From Bacillus sp. AFS029637 (GTDB taxonomy: Bacteria > Bacillota > Bacilli > Bacillales > Bacillaceae_G): 64,000 nt of DNA. The stretch's first letter is position 1. Each line of letters starts with the position of its first letter. Shown here in pieces: positions 46,872 through 57,199 of this stretch. The DNA lies in NCBI RefSeq assembly GCF_002584985.1, contig NZ_NUPZ01000010.1, forward strand, positions 233,900 through 297,899, in the 5' to 3' direction. The position numbers were made by a program, and so were the translations under genes. A model generated the notes under the pieces. The model made no database searches and was not told the DNA's origin. It worked only from the letters and a program-made list of their open reading frames with translations.

Positions 46872-47489
46872 TTGTTTGAATATGTTACAGGTCACGTGGA
46901 ATATGTAGGACCGGAATATGTCGTAATTGACCATAATGGAATTGGTTATCAAATTTTTACACCAAATCCGTATGTATTTCAAAGAAGTAAGCAAGAAATC
47001 CGTGTCTATACATATCATTATGTGAGAGAAGATATTATGGCACTTTACGGGTTTAAAACACGTGAAGAGCGTTTATTATTTACAAAGTTGTTAGGTGTGT
47101 CTGGTATTGGACCAAAAGGTGCTCTTGCCATTTTAGCTTCTGGTCAAACCGGACAGGTTGTGCAAGCGATAGAACATGAAGATGAGAAGTTTTTAGTGAA
47201 GTTCCCAGGTGTCGGGAAGAAAACAGCGCGCCAAATGATTTTAGATTTAAAAGGAAAATTAGCAGATGTCGTGCCAGATGCATTTGTTGATTTATTCTCA
47301 GAGGAAGAACGTTTTGATGAGAAGAAAGGTTCTTCAGTTGAGCTTGATGAGGCGTTGGAAGCTCTGCGCGCACTTGGATACGCAGAACGAGAAGTTTCTC
47401 GTGTTGTACCAGAGTTATTAAAAGAATCATTAACGACGGATCAGTATATTAAAAAGGCACTTAGTCTTTTACTAAATGGTAAGAGGTGA
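46872..47489 (+). CDS. ruvA: Holliday junction branch migration protein RuvA
   Basis: 205 aa. OB-fold at 1-62, tandem helix-hairpin-helix motifs ([16 protein letters not shown] at about 74-89; [17 protein letters not shown] at about 109-125), acidic linker and C-terminal RuvB-binding domain (about 155-205). TTG start with GAGGGAGAG upstream. It loads RuvB on four-way junctions. The ruvB ribosome site lies at the end of this gene. Confidence 0.97.
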   Translation: MFEYVTGHVEYVGPEYVVIDHNGIGYQIFTPNPYVFQRSKQEIRVYTYHYVREDIMALYGFKTREERLLFTKLLGVSGIGPKGALAILASGQTGQVVQAIEHEDEKFLVKFPGVGKKTARQMILDLKGKLADVVPDAFVDLFSEEERFDEKKGSSVELDEALEALRALGYAEREVSRVVPELLKESLTTDQYIKKALSLLLNGKR

Positions 47490-47494
47490 GTATA

Positions 47495-48496
47495 ATGGAC
47501 GAACGTCTCCTTTCAGGGGAATCTGCATATGAAGATGTGGATTTAGAATATTCATTACGGCCACAGACGCTCCGTCAGTATATTGGCCAAGATAAGGCGA
47601 AACATAATTTAGAGGTGTTTATTGAAGCGGCAAAAATGCGTGAAGAAACGTTGGATCACGTGCTCTTATATGGACCGCCAGGGCTTGGTAAAACGACGCT
47701 TGCGAATATTATTGCAAATGAAATGGGCGTTAATGTTAGAACAACCTCAGGGCCTGCAATTGAAAGACCAGGTGATTTAGCGGCTGTATTAACAGCGCTT
47801 CAGCCAGGGGATGTATTATTTATTGATGAAATTCATCGTCTGCATAGATCAATTGAAGAAGTACTATATCCTGCGATGGAAGACTTCTGTCTTGATATTG
47901 TAATTGGAAAAGGACCGTCAGCACGGTCTGTACGATTAGATTTACCTCCCTTTACATTAGTTGGAGCAACGACGCGTGCGGGGGCATTATCAGCGCCGCT
48001 TCGTGACCGTTTCGGTGTACTTTCAAGATTAGAATATTACACAGTAGATCAGCTTTCTGAGATTGTTGAACGTACAGCAGAAGTATTCGAAGTTGAGATT
48101 GACTCGTTAGCCGCACTAGAAATTGCAAGACGTGCCCGTGGTACACCTCGTATTGCAAATCGTCTATTACGACGTGTACGTGATTTTGCGCAAGTTCGTG
48201 GTAACGGAACGGTTACAATAGAAATTACACAAATGGCGTTAGAACTATTGCAAGTAGATAAATTAGGACTCGATCATATCGATCATAAATTATTGCTTGG
48301 TATTATTGAAAAGTTCCGTGGTGGTCCAGTTGGATTAGAAACGGTTTCGGCAACGATTGGAGAAGAATCTCATACGATTGAAGATGTATATGAGCCGTAT
48401 TTATTACAAATTGGCTTTTTACAACGAACGCCAAGAGGACGCATCGTAACGCCACTTGCATATGATCATTTCGGAATGGAGATGCCAAAAGTATGA
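47495..48496 (+). CDS. ruvB: Holliday junction DNA helicase RuvB
   Basis: 333 aa from the ATG at 47495 (AGAGGTGAG upstream); the GTG at 47486 is part of that site. AAA+ motor: Walker [10 protein letters not shown] (about 59-67), Walker B LFIDEIH, sensor 1 in [20 protein letters not shown] with the arginine finger, C-terminal winged helix. The stop TGA overlaps the next ATG. Confidence 0.97.
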   Translation: MDERLLSGESAYEDVDLEYSLRPQTLRQYIGQDKAKHNLEVFIEAAKMREETLDHVLLYGPPGLGKTTLANIIANEMGVNVRTTSGPAIERPGDLAAVLTALQPGDVLFIDEIHRLHRSIEEVLYPAMEDFCLDIVIGKGPSARSVRLDLPPFTLVGATTRAGALSAPLRDRFGVLSRLEYYTVDQLSEIVERTAEVFEVEIDSLAALEIARRARGTPRIANRLLRRVRDFAQVRGNGTVTIEITQMALELLQVDKLGLDHIDHKLLLGIIEKFRGGPVGLETVSATIGEESHTIEDVYEPYLLQIGFLQRTPRGRIVTPLAYDHFGMEMPKV

Positions 48497-48693
48497 CGGA
48501 GATGCCAAAATTGCTTATTACAGCAGGTATCTTACTTATCGTTGTTGGATTAGCTTGGAAGTTTATTGGAAGACTTCCAGGCGATGTTTTTGTGAAAAAG
48601 GGAAACGTTACCTTTTATTTTCCTATCATCACATGTATTGTGTTAAGTATTGTATTATCTTTTATTATGTATATAATAAATCGATTCAAATAA
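48493..48693 (+). CDS. DUF2905 small membrane protein
   Basis: 66 aa with two membrane helices (about 7-24 and 43-62) separated by the conserved [19 protein letters not shown], the hallmark of DUF2905. Function unknown. It overlaps ruvB as ATGA. The ruvB end and this start lie in a 13-base direct repeat (GGAGATGCCAAAA, period 20). Often found between ruvB and queA in bacilli. Confidence 0.88.
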   Translation: MTEMPKLLITAGILLIVVGLAWKFIGRLPGDVFVKKGNVTFYFPIITCIVLSIVLSFIMYIINRFK

Positions 48694-48712
48694 GAAATAG
48701 GTGGATATAGTT

Positions 48713-49765
48713 ATGGATATTAATCTGTTTGATTTTCATTTACCAGAAGAACTTATTGCGCAAGTCCCGTTAGAAGATCGTGAAACATCAAGATTAATGG
48801 TGTTAGACCGTGAAACAGGTGATATTGAGCATAAACATTTTACAGACATTCTTTCTTACTTACATGAGGGGGATTGCTTAGTTTTAAATGAAACGAAAGT
48901 TATGCCTGCTCGCTTGCACGGTGTGAAAGAAGATACAGGCGCGCACATTGAAGTGCTTCTTTTGAAACAAGAAGAAGGCGATAAGTGGGAAACGCTTGTG
49001 AAGCCAGCGAAACGTGTAAAAGAAGGAACTGTTATCTCTTTTGGCGAAGGGAAATTAAAAGCAACTTGCATAGGAACTGCAGATCAAGGTGGACGTCAGC
49101 TTGAATTTTCATATGACGGCATCTTCTATGAAATTTTAGATGAACTTGGGGAAATGCCACTTCCTCCATATATTAAAGAAACGCTGGAAGATCGCGACCG
49201 CTATCAAACGGTATATGCGAAAGAAATCGGTTCAGCAGCAGCGCCGACTGCGGGACTTCACTTTACAGAAGAGTTACTTGAGAAGTTAAAACAAAAAGGC
49301 GTTGAGTTAGCATTTATTACACTTCACGTAGGGCTTGGAACATTTAGACCAGTTTCTGCAGACACGATTGAAGAACACCATATGCACGCAGAATATTACC
49401 ATATGTCTGAAGAGACAGCGGCATTATTAAATCGCGTAAAAGAGAATGGTGGACGTATTATTACAGTAGGTACGACATCAACTCGTACGTTAGAAACAAT
49501 TGCAACAGATCATGATGGTAAGCTTTTTGCTGCTTCTGGCTGGACAGATATTTTTATGTACCCAGGTTATGAATTTAAAGCAATTGATGGTTTAATTACA
49601 AACTTCCATTTACCAAAATCAACATTAATTATGCTTGTAAGTGCATTTGCAAACAGAGATAATGTACTTCATGCTTATAATGAAGCAGTAAAAGAAAAAT
49701 ATCGTTTCTTTAGCTTCGGTGATGCGATGTTCGTTGCATCTCACGCTAAAATGAGAAACAAATAA
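48713..49765 (+). CDS. queA: S-adenosylmethionine:tRNA ribosyltransferase-isomerase
   Basis: 350 aa from the ATG at 48713, 8 bases after ATAGGTGG; the GTG at 48701 is part of that site. It transfers the ribosyl group of SAM to preQ1 in tRNA, giving epoxyqueuosine. Marks: [79 protein letters not shown]. Works after Tgt, which is next. Confidence 0.97.
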   Translation: MDINLFDFHLPEELIAQVPLEDRETSRLMVLDRETGDIEHKHFTDILSYLHEGDCLVLNETKVMPARLHGVKEDTGAHIEVLLLKQEEGDKWETLVKPAKRVKEGTVISFGEGKLKATCIGTADQGGRQLEFSYDGIFYEILDELGEMPLPPYIKETLEDRDRYQTVYAKEIGSAAAPTAGLHFTEELLEKLKQKGVELAFITLHVGLGTFRPVSADTIEEHHMHAEYYHMSEETAALLNRVKENGGRIITVGTTSTRTLETIATDHDGKLFAASGWTDIFMYPGYEFKAIDGLITNFHLPKSTLIMLVSAFANRDNVLHAYNEAVKEKYRFFSFGDAMFVASHAKMRNK

Positions 49766-49774
49766 AAGGAGTAA

Positions 49775-50917
<1,143 letters not shown>

Positions 50918-50944
50918 TACATAATTTAAAAGGAGGAACAAAAG

Positions 50945-51205
50945 ATGAATGCAGGTATGATGAATATCGTTATGATCGTTGCGATGTTTGCGATTTTCTA
51001 TTTCTTATTAATTCGCCCGCAACAAAAGCGTCAAAAAGCAGTTGCTCAAATGCAAAGTGAGTTAAAAAAAGGTGATGCTATCGTAACAATCGGTGGTTTA
51101 CACGGTACAATCGAATCAGTAGATGAAACGAAAATCGTTGTTAAATCTGGTGGTTCACACTTAACTTTCGATCGCAATGCGATTCGTGAAGTTGTGAAAA
51201 ACTAA
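50945..51205 (+). CDS. yajC: Preprotein translocase accessory subunit YajC
   Basis: 86 aa, one N-terminal membrane helix (about 5-22, NIVMIVAMFAIFYFLLIRPQQKRQK) and the conserved MQSELKKGDAIVTIGGLHGTIESVDE. It joins SecDF to the Sec translocon; secDF lies about 3.8 kb downstream. AAAGGAGG precedes the ATG. Confidence 0.97.
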   Translation: MNAGMMNIVMIVAMFAIFYFLLIRPQQKRQKAVAQMQSELKKGDAIVTIGGLHGTIESVDETKIVVKSGGSHLTFDRNAIREVVKN

Positions 51206-51210
51206 TGAGG

Positions 51211-51246
51211 AAGGCCCTGCATGAAATGTGCAGGGCCTTTTTTTAA
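51211..51246. terminator. Bidirectional terminator, yajC / yrzE
   Basis: 11-bp GC-rich stem AAGGCCCTGCA / TGCAGGGCCTT followed by T7. Confidence 0.92.
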
Positions 51247-51626
51247 TTATTTTGCTTTGACATATTTACACCGAAAATACCACCGAGTGTACTCGCACCC
51301 ATTAATGCTAATTGATAAAGTAACTGTGAGTTTGATAAAGTTTGAGAAAAGCCTAAATAGTTAACTAGAAAAACAAGTGCGGTGAATGTAAGTCCTGTTG
51401 TGAAACCTACTAGCCAACCTTTCCCTTGCGCTTTTTTGCCAGCGATAAATCCAGACATAAGCATGGATAGGAGGGCTAGTATAAAAATCGTAATTACTAA
51501 TGTCCCTTCACTAATATTCGTAAACTTTAATAAAAGAGCCATGACCATACTTGTAATAGAGGCAAGAATTAATAAGGTAATAATACCGAAGCCAATTGCA
51601 GTTGATAATTTTTTCGTTCCATCCAT
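51243..51626 (-). CDS. yrzE: TIGR04086 family membrane protein YrzE
   Basis: 127 aa with four membrane helices (about 9-33, 43-62, 71-90, 103-120) and the GFIAGKKAQGKGWLVG loop typical of TIGR04086 proteins. Function unknown. It is next to yajC in B. subtilis too, though here on the opposite strand to its neighbours. Confidence 0.88.
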   Translation of the reverse strand: MDGTKKLSTAIGFGIITLLILASITSMVMALLLKFTNISEGTLVITIFILALLSMLMSGFIAGKKAQGKGWLVGFTTGLTFTALVFLVNYLGFSQTLSNSQLLYQLALMGASTLGGIFGVNMSKQNN

Positions 51627-51724
51627 TTATACATTCCCCCTTTTTAATACAAGCATATTTTCATTTTGCTCAGGTTAGACTAGTTTCTTTTTTATAGGGG
51701 AATCTATAAAGTGAAACTTTAATC

Positions 51725-51779
51725 AGTGGGTACCATCCCCGCTAATTATTAGCTCTCACCAATCGGGCGTTCATGCGAG
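51725..51779 (+). other. Two short hairpins in the leader of the DUF421 gene
   Basis: AGTGGG / CCCGCT (51725-51743, one G-T pair) and an imperfect CTCTCA / TGCGAG stem (51753-51779) enclosing CC / GG. The region lies 25-80 bases before the start of the DUF421 gene. I cannot name it; it could be a regulatory leader or a short interspersed element. Confidence 0.4.
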
Positions 51780-51803
51780 ATAATTAAAAAAGGAGATGTA
51801 GAA

Positions 51804-52451
51804 ATGGAATGGGTATCAATCATTGGCCGGACGATGCTTTTGTATATTATCATTTTAATTATTTTTCGACTTATGGGTAAACGTGAAATTGGAGAACTAA
51901 GTGTATTAGATTTAGTCGTATTTATTATGCTTGGCGAAATGGCTGTAGTGGCAATTGAAAATACAGATAAATCACTTTGGCATCAATTAGTTCCGATGAC
52001 TTTTCTTATGTGCATCCAAATCGTTTTGTCGATTATTTCTTTAAAGTTTCAACGCTTTCGGCATTTAATAGAAGGGGAGCCGGCTATTCTTGTAAATGCA
52101 GGAAAGATCGATGAAAAGAAGATGAGAAAGCAGCGTTATAACATAGATGATTTGATGATGCAATTAAGGGAACAAGGTGTTGGAGACATTAGGGATGTAG
52201 AATACGCTATTTTAGAACCGTCTGGGAGGCTATCTGTCTTTCAAAAACAAAAAGGTGAGCAGGATGCATTGCAGTTTACTTTTCCTCTTATTATTGATGG
52301 GGAAATTCAATCGAATCATTTGCAAATGATTGAACATACAAACGAATGGCTTATTGGAAAATTAAAAAACTTAGGTTATAACGATATAACACAAGTTTTG
52401 TACTGCAGCTTTCAAAATGGACAATTTTTTGTTGATTTAAAAGAAAAATAG
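51804..52451 (+). CDS. yrbG: DUF421 membrane protein YrbG
   Basis: 215 aa. Three membrane helices in the first 80 residues, with the conserved LMGKREIGELSVLDLVVFIMLGEMA, then the cytoplasmic DUF421/DUF3290-like domain (GEPAILVNAGKIDEKKMRKQRYNIDDLMMQLREQGV). Function unknown; several DUF421 proteins occur in spore-forming bacilli and one class is part of germination-related operons. AAGGAGATG before the ATG. Confidence 0.88.
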   Translation: MEWVSIIGRTMLLYIIILIIFRLMGKREIGELSVLDLVVFIMLGEMAVVAIENTDKSLWHQLVPMTFLMCIQIVLSIISLKFQRFRHLIEGEPAILVNAGKIDEKKMRKQRYNIDDLMMQLREQGVGDIRDVEYAILEPSGRLSVFQKQKGEQDALQFTFPLIIDGEIQSNHLQMIEHTNEWLIGKLKNLGYNDITQVLYCSFQNGQFFVDLKEK

Positions 52452-52484
52452 AGGCTTACCATATGAAATAGTAAGCCTGTTTAC
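52452..52484. terminator. Terminator between yrbG and spoVB
   Basis: 8-bp stem AGGCTTAC / GTAAGCCT, 11-base loop, between convergent genes; the tail is weak on the plus strand. Confidence 0.65.
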
Positions 52485-54040
52485 TTCAAAAATGAAAGTT
52501 TACGAATGATAGGGAGACGACTTAGCTCTTCTTTTCGAATCAGTTTGAAAGTGAAGAGGAGAACGATATAAACGATTGTTGTTAAAATGATTTCCCATAA
52601 TGTTTGCACACCAAGTGAATGAGAAAAAACAATATACTTATGAAGGTAAAAACCGAAGCCACCTGCAATACCGATGGCAAGCCCGCCAAAAATATAGTCT
52701 TTTGCGTAAATGGTAAATGTAATCTTTTTTAAAACGGTAGCGTAGTGAAGGAAGGTTACCGTTACTATATTTGCTGCAATGGCCAGTGCAACGCCCATCA
52801 TTTGAAAATCTGGTCTTGAAGCTAGTACAAAAATAACGATTAATTTCACGATGGCGCCAATAAATGTATTCATCATTGCAGCTCGTGCTAGGTTTAAAGC
52901 TTGCAAAACAGAGGTAAGTGGGCTTTGGAAATAATGAAATAAAAAGCAAGGTGCAAGGAGCTGAATGAATGCTGTTGCACTGTCTGATCCGTACATAAGG
53001 GTTAAAACAGGAGAAGCAAATACGTATAGTATAACGACTGACCATCCACCAGTAATTAATGAGATGCGAAGAGCTTGTTGTAATCGGTGTTCTACTAATT
53101 TGTGCTGCCTTTTCGCCATCGCCTCGCTAATGGATGGAACGAGTGCTGTAGAAAGAGCGTATGTAATGAAGGCTGGCAGTGATAGAAGTGGGAATGCATA
53201 GCCGTTTAATATACCATATTGCTGAGTTGCGACAGAAGCAGCAACGCCAGCGATCGCTAAGCTTTGCATAACGACGATAGGTTCAAAAAAATATGAAACG
53301 GAACCGATTAAACGGCTCCCTGTAGTAGGAAGGGCAATGTCCATAAGAGAATAAAATGTCCCTTTGCTGTTTCTTGCAGTAGTGAAAAATCCAGAACGAA
53401 TAGATAAATGTTTTTCACGCTGGAATAAAGTGAGTAAAAATAATAAGGATGCAACTTCACCGAGAACGGCTGATAACATAGCACCGGCTGCAGCATATTC
53501 TACGCCGTAAGGTAAAAATAACCGAATGCATACAGCGATAATTGTAATGCGGACAACTTGTTCTATAACTTGAGCATAAGCGCTTGGCTTCATATTTTGT
53601 TTCCCTTGGAAATAACCACGTAAAACGGAAGAAACTGCAATAACAGGAACGACAGGCAAAATAGCCATTAACGGGTAATACGTTCTTTCATCGGTTAATA
53701 ATGTTTTTGCTAAAATAGGTGTGAGGAGCATAATCCCAATTGTTAAAATGATACTAATAACGGATGTAACAGCTAAGGAGACAGTTAATATTTTTTTGAC
53801 TCTTTGTTTATCATTCACCGCTTCCGCTTCTGCTACAAATTTTGCGATTGCCACAGGAAGGCCGATTTGTGTTAAAGTAATCGCTAAAATGAAGGTGGGG
53901 ACAGCCATCATATAAAGGCCAACGCCTTCTTCTCCTAGTATACGTGCCATTACAATGCGGTTAATAAATCCAAGGATTTTTGTAATAAAGCCAGCTATCA
54001 TTAAAATAAATGCACCTTTTAAAAAGCTTTGTCTCGTCAT
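52481..54040 (-). CDS. spoVB: Stage V sporulation protein B (MATE/MOP lipid flippase family)
   Basis: 519 aa, 14 expected membrane helices, polysaccharide biosynthesis/MurJ-like (MOP) superfamily. N-terminus GAFILMIAGFITKILGFINRIVMARILGEEGVGLYMMA is the family signature. SpoVB is needed for spore cortex synthesis and is thought to flip a lipid-linked precursor. On the opposite strand to its neighbours, as expected from B. subtilis synteny with yrzE, yrbG and comN around it. Confidence 0.93.
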   Translation of the reverse strand: MTRQSFLKGAFILMIAGFITKILGFINRIVMARILGEEGVGLYMMAVPTFILAITLTQIGLPVAIAKFVAEAEAVNDKQRVKKILTVSLAVTSVISIILTIGIMLLTPILAKTLLTDERTYYPLMAILPVVPVIAVSSVLRGYFQGKQNMKPSAYAQVIEQVVRITIIAVCIRLFLPYGVEYAAAGAMLSAVLGEVASLLFLLTLFQREKHLSIRSGFFTTARNSKGTFYSLMDIALPTTGSRLIGSVSYFFEPIVVMQSLAIAGVAASVATQQYGILNGYAFPLLSLPAFITYALSTALVPSISEAMAKRQHKLVEHRLQQALRISLITGGWSVVILYVFASPVLTLMYGSDSATAFIQLLAPCFLFHYFQSPLTSVLQALNLARAAMMNTFIGAIVKLIVIFVLASRPDFQMMGVALAIAANIVTVTFLHYATVLKKITFTIYAKDYIFGGLAIGIAGGFGFYLHKYIVFSHSLGVQTLWEIILTTIVYIVLLFTFKLIRKEELSRLPIIRKLSFLK

Positions 54041-54226
54041 ACTCTTCTCCTACCTTCTCAAAATCAATGGAATGATTTACAATAATTTATATGCACGTAT
54101 GAGACAAGAATGACAAGCATTTAAGAGAGTGAAGTGTGAATGCTCTTGAAAGTAGTAGTTATTGCTGTCCATTAGAGCGGGAGTAAAAGCGACTTTTCGT
54201 GCTGAAATAAGAAGGAGATGTTATAT

Positions 54227-54511
54227 ATGTTGGATAAAGAGGCATTGGTAGAATCATACCGCGGACAGTTACAAGTCGTTTTAGAAAGCAAAGTAGAAGA
54301 GTTCCAAATGTTCGGTTATGATCGAGTGACAGATGATGACATTTGGAAGTTTCTTAAAGTGAAAAAGTGGAAGAAGATAGACAGCGATGTTAGATTGTAT
54401 GAATTAGTTAATGATGTATTAACAGTAAGTACTAATGAATATATGACTTATTTAACTGTTGAAGCATATCAAGCGCCACTTTGGTCATTTGATGAATATG
54501 AAAATAAATAA
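54227..54511 (+). CDS. comN: Post-transcriptional regulator ComN (YrzD family)
   Basis: 94 aa from the ATG at 54227, 9-10 bases after AAGGAG; the ATG at 54218 is too close to that site. Small soluble helical protein; GYDRVTDDDIWKFLKVKKWKK is the family core. In B. subtilis ComN affects comE mRNA and localises with MinD/DivIVA. Same place, between spoVB and secDF, as there. Confidence 0.85.
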   Translation: MLDKEALVESYRGQLQVVLESKVEEFQMFGYDRVTDDDIWKFLKVKKWKKIDSDVRLYELVNDVLTVSTNEYMTYLTVEAYQAPLWSFDEYENK

Positions 54512-54521
54512 CTGACTGCAA

Positions 54522-54550
54522 TTGGTTTGTTCTTCCTTTTGCAGTATAAT
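54522..54550 (+). promoter_or_regulatory. secDF promoter
   Basis: TTGGTT at 54522-54527 and consensus TATAAT at 54545-54550, 17 bases apart, just after comN. Start of transcription near 54557 leaves a leader of about 220 bases before secDF. Confidence 0.7.
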
Positions 54551-54575
54551 GATAGGTATTGATAAAGAGGAATTA

Positions 54576-54626
54576 ATGATGTCTAAGATTACATATAAAG
54601 GAGGTAGGGAAGCGAAAAATAAATAA
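54576..54626 (+). CDS. Possible leader mini-ORF upstream of secDF
   Basis: 16 codons: MMSKITYKGGREAKNK, with AGAGGAA 5 bases before the first ATG. It is rich in Lys and Gly and has no membrane segment. Its own codons 8-10 contain AAAGGAGGT (54597-54605), a perfect Shine-Dalgarno with no start codon after it. Translation is not proven. Confidence 0.4.
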   Translation: MMSKITYKGGREAKNK

Positions 54627-54631
54627 TAAAA

Positions 54632-54695
54632 GTGTAGGTCTTGCGTAAGGCTTACCGACATAGCTAGTGATGGGCTAGCGAAATTATAGAAAGGA
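54632..54695 (+). other. Two hairpins in the secDF leader
   Basis: A 9-bp stem GTAGGTCTT / AAGGCTTAC (two G-T pairs, GCGT loop) at 54634-54655, and GCTAG / CTAGC (54663-54679). Neither is followed by a T run, so neither looks like a terminator. They lie between the mini-ORF and secDF. Confidence 0.5.
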
Positions 54696-54780
54696 AGTCT
54701 ACTAACTAGGTGTATGCACACATATAGCAGTGAATCGTAAGAGATTTATTGAAAGTGTTAGTAGCGGAAAGAGGGTACAT

Positions 54781-57045
54781 ATGGCAAAGCGTGGTACGAG
54801 AATTGCCGCCTTTTTTCTCATCGTTTTATTAATCGGTGGAGTAATTGGTGCGGCAGGAAAAGACATAGCAAAAGGAATTAGTCTAGGACTAGACCTTCGC
54901 GGTGGTTTTGAAATTCTGTATGAAGTAAAACCAGCCAAAAAAGGTGATAAAATCGATCGAGAGGCGCTTGTAAGTACAGTAGGTGCTCTTGAAAATCGTG
55001 TTAACGTTCTCGGTGTAAGTGAGCCGAACATCCAAATTGAAGGAGAAGATCGAATTCGTGTGCAGCTTGCTGGTGTACAAGATCAGCAAAAAGCACGTGA
55101 AATGTTATCAACACAAGCGAAATTAACATTCCGTGATGTGAACGATAACCTTCTTATGGACGGAACGGATTTAAAAGGCGGCGGAGCGAAGCAAACATTT
55201 GATGAGCAAGGCCGTGCAAGCGTAGGTCTTACACTAAAAAGCGCTGACAAATTCCGTGAAGTAACTGAAAAAATTTCAAAGATGCCACCACCAACGAATT
55301 TAATGGTAATTTGGCTTGATTTTGAAGAAGGAAAAGATTCGTATAAAGCAGAAGCTGCAAAACCGAATCCGAAGTTTTTATCAGCAGCAACAGTAAACCA
55401 GGTATTTAACCAAGCTGAAGTATCTATCGTAGGTGGAAACTTTACAGTTGAAAGTGCGAAAGAACTTTCGTCTTTATTAAATGCAGGTGCACTTCCTGTT
55501 GATTTAAAAGAAATGTATTCAACATCTGTTGGAGCGAAATTTGGTCAACAAGCATTAGATCAAACGATTTTCGCTAGTGCGATTGGTATCGCTCTTATTT
55601 TCTTATTTATGCTTGTATACTACCGTTTACCAGGGCTTGTAGCCGTTATTATGTTAGGCCTATACATTTTTGTTACGCTACTCGTATTTAACTGGATGCA
55701 CGCGGTTCTTACATTACCAGGTATTGCGGCGTTAGTGCTCGGGGTAGGTATCGCAGTTGATGCGAATATCATTACGTACGAGAGATTGAAAGAAGAACTT
55801 AAAATTGGTAAGTCAATGATGTCAGCATTTCGTGCTGGTAACCATCGTTCATTAGCAACGATTTTAGATGCAAACATTACGACTCTTGCAGCTGCAGGTG
55901 TGTTGTTCGTATATGGTACAAGCTCCGTGCAAGGCTTTGCAACAAGTTTAATCGTAAGTATTTTAGTTGGTTTTATTACAAACGTATTCGGTACTCGTTT
56001 CTTATTAGGATTACTTGTAAAGAGTCGTTATTTTGATAAAAAACCAGGATATTTTGGTGTGAAACAAAAGGATATTATTCCGTTAACAAAAGGTATAGTA
56101 CATCCACCAACGAAATTTGATCGCATTAACTTCGTAAATATCGGTCATAAATTCCTTATCTTCTCGATTGTAGTTGTAATTGCAGGTGCAATTATCCTAC
56201 CAATTTTCAAATTGAATCTTGGAATTGACTTTGCGAGTGGTACACGTATGGACTTGCAATCAAAACAAGCACTTACTGTGTCAGATGTTCATAAAGATTT
56301 GAAAGAATTGAAAATTGATGTGAAGGAAGAAGATATTGTACCGACTGGAGAGGACAATAAAGGATTCGCTGTTCGTACTGTAGGCGTTTTATCAAAAGAT
56401 GAAATCGCGAAAGCAAAAACATTCTTCCAAGATAAATATGGTACAGAGCCAAACGTAAGTACAGTTTCACCGACAATCGGTAAAGAAATTGCACGAAATG
56501 CATTTATCGCAGTATTAATTGCTTCTGCAGTTATCATCTTATACGTAAGTATTCGATTCCGATTTACGTATGCATTATCTGCAGTACTGGCATTACTCCA
56601 TGATGCATTCGTTATGATTGTTATGTTTAGTATTTTGGGGCTAGAGGTGGACTTAACGTTTATCGCTGCGGTATTAACGATCATCGGTTATTCTATTAAT
56701 GACTCGATTGTTACGTTTGATAGAAACCGTGAGCTATACAAACAGAAAAAACGAGTTCGCGACATAAAAGACCTAGAAGAAATCGTAAATATGAGTATTC
56801 GCCAAACGCTTGGTCGTTCGATTAACACCGTATTAACAGTGTTATTCCCGGTAATTGCACTGCTTATCTTCGGTAGTGAGTCACTACGTAACTTCTCGTT
56901 TGCATTACTTGTTGGATTAGTTGTAGGTACGTATTCTTCTGTTTTCGTTGCCTCTCAAATTTGGTTATTACTTGAAAACCGTCGTTTGAAAAAGGGTAAA
57001 GGAAACAAAAAGGTTGAGAAAGAAGTATCTGAACCGCAAGTATAA
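54781..57045 (+). CDS. secDF: Protein translocase fusion subunit SecDF
   Basis: 754 aa from the ATG at 54781, which has AAAGAGGG 5 bases upstream; the in-frame GTG at 54730 would add 17 residues without a ribosome site. SecD and SecF are fused: SecD part about 1-430 (GLDLRGGFEILYEV; GVGIAVDANIITYERLKEEL), SecF part about 450-740 (GIDFASGTRMDL; IGYSINDSIVTFDRNRE), 12 membrane helices in all. It uses the proton gradient to help the late stage of secretion. Works with YajC. Confidence 0.95.
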   Translation: MAKRGTRIAAFFLIVLLIGGVIGAAGKDIAKGISLGLDLRGGFEILYEVKPAKKGDKIDREALVSTVGALENRVNVLGVSEPNIQIEGEDRIRVQLAGVQDQQKAREMLSTQAKLTFRDVNDNLLMDGTDLKGGGAKQTFDEQGRASVGLTLKSADKFREVTEKISKMPPPTNLMVIWLDFEEGKDSYKAEAAKPNPKFLSAATVNQVFNQAEVSIVGGNFTVESAKELSSLLNAGALPVDLKEMYSTSVGAKFGQQALDQTIFASAIGIALIFLFMLVYYRLPGLVAVIMLGLYIFVTLLVFNWMHAVLTLPGIAALVLGVGIAVDANIITYERLKEELKIGKSMMSAFRAGNHRSLATILDANITTLAAAGVLFVYGTSSVQGFATSLIVSILVGFITNVFGTRFLLGLLVKSRYFDKKPGYFGVKQKDIIPLTKGIVHPPTKFDRINFVNIGHKFLIFSIVVVIAGAIILPIFKLNLGIDFASGTRMDLQSKQALTVSDVHKDLKELKIDVKEEDIVPTGEDNKGFAVRTVGVLSKDEIAKAKTFFQDKYGTEPNVSTVSPTIGKEIARNAFIAVLIASAVIILYVSIRFRFTYALSAVLALLHDAFVMIVMFSILGLEVDLTFIAAVLTIIGYSINDSIVTFDRNRELYKQKKRVRDIKDLEEIVNMSIRQTLGRSINTVLTVLFPVIALLIFGSESLRNFSFALLVGLVVGTYSSVFVASQIWLLLENRRLKKGKGNKKVEKEVSEPQV

Positions 57046-57052
57046 AAAAGCT

Positions 57053-57082
57053 GATGCCTCATAATGAGGCATCTCTTTTTTC
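57053..57082 (+). terminator. Terminator after secDF
   Basis: Perfect 8-bp stem GATGCCTC / GAGGCATC, ATAAT loop, TCTTTTTT tail. Confidence 0.85.
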
Positions 57083-57199
57083 GTTTGTGGATACAATAAG
57101 GTAGCAACTTTTGAAAGGGAAAGATGGAAGGAAGTGGTTGGGCTATCGTTGTTTTTATTCTAATAAAAAGATAGGTTAAGAAAAGAAGGGATTTTAATT

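Noticed and set aside
54730-54780. Longer N-terminus for SecDF starting at 54730
   Set aside because: No ribosome site before it; the ATG at 54781 has AAAGAGGG and gives the usual short cytoplasmic N-terminus before the first membrane helix.
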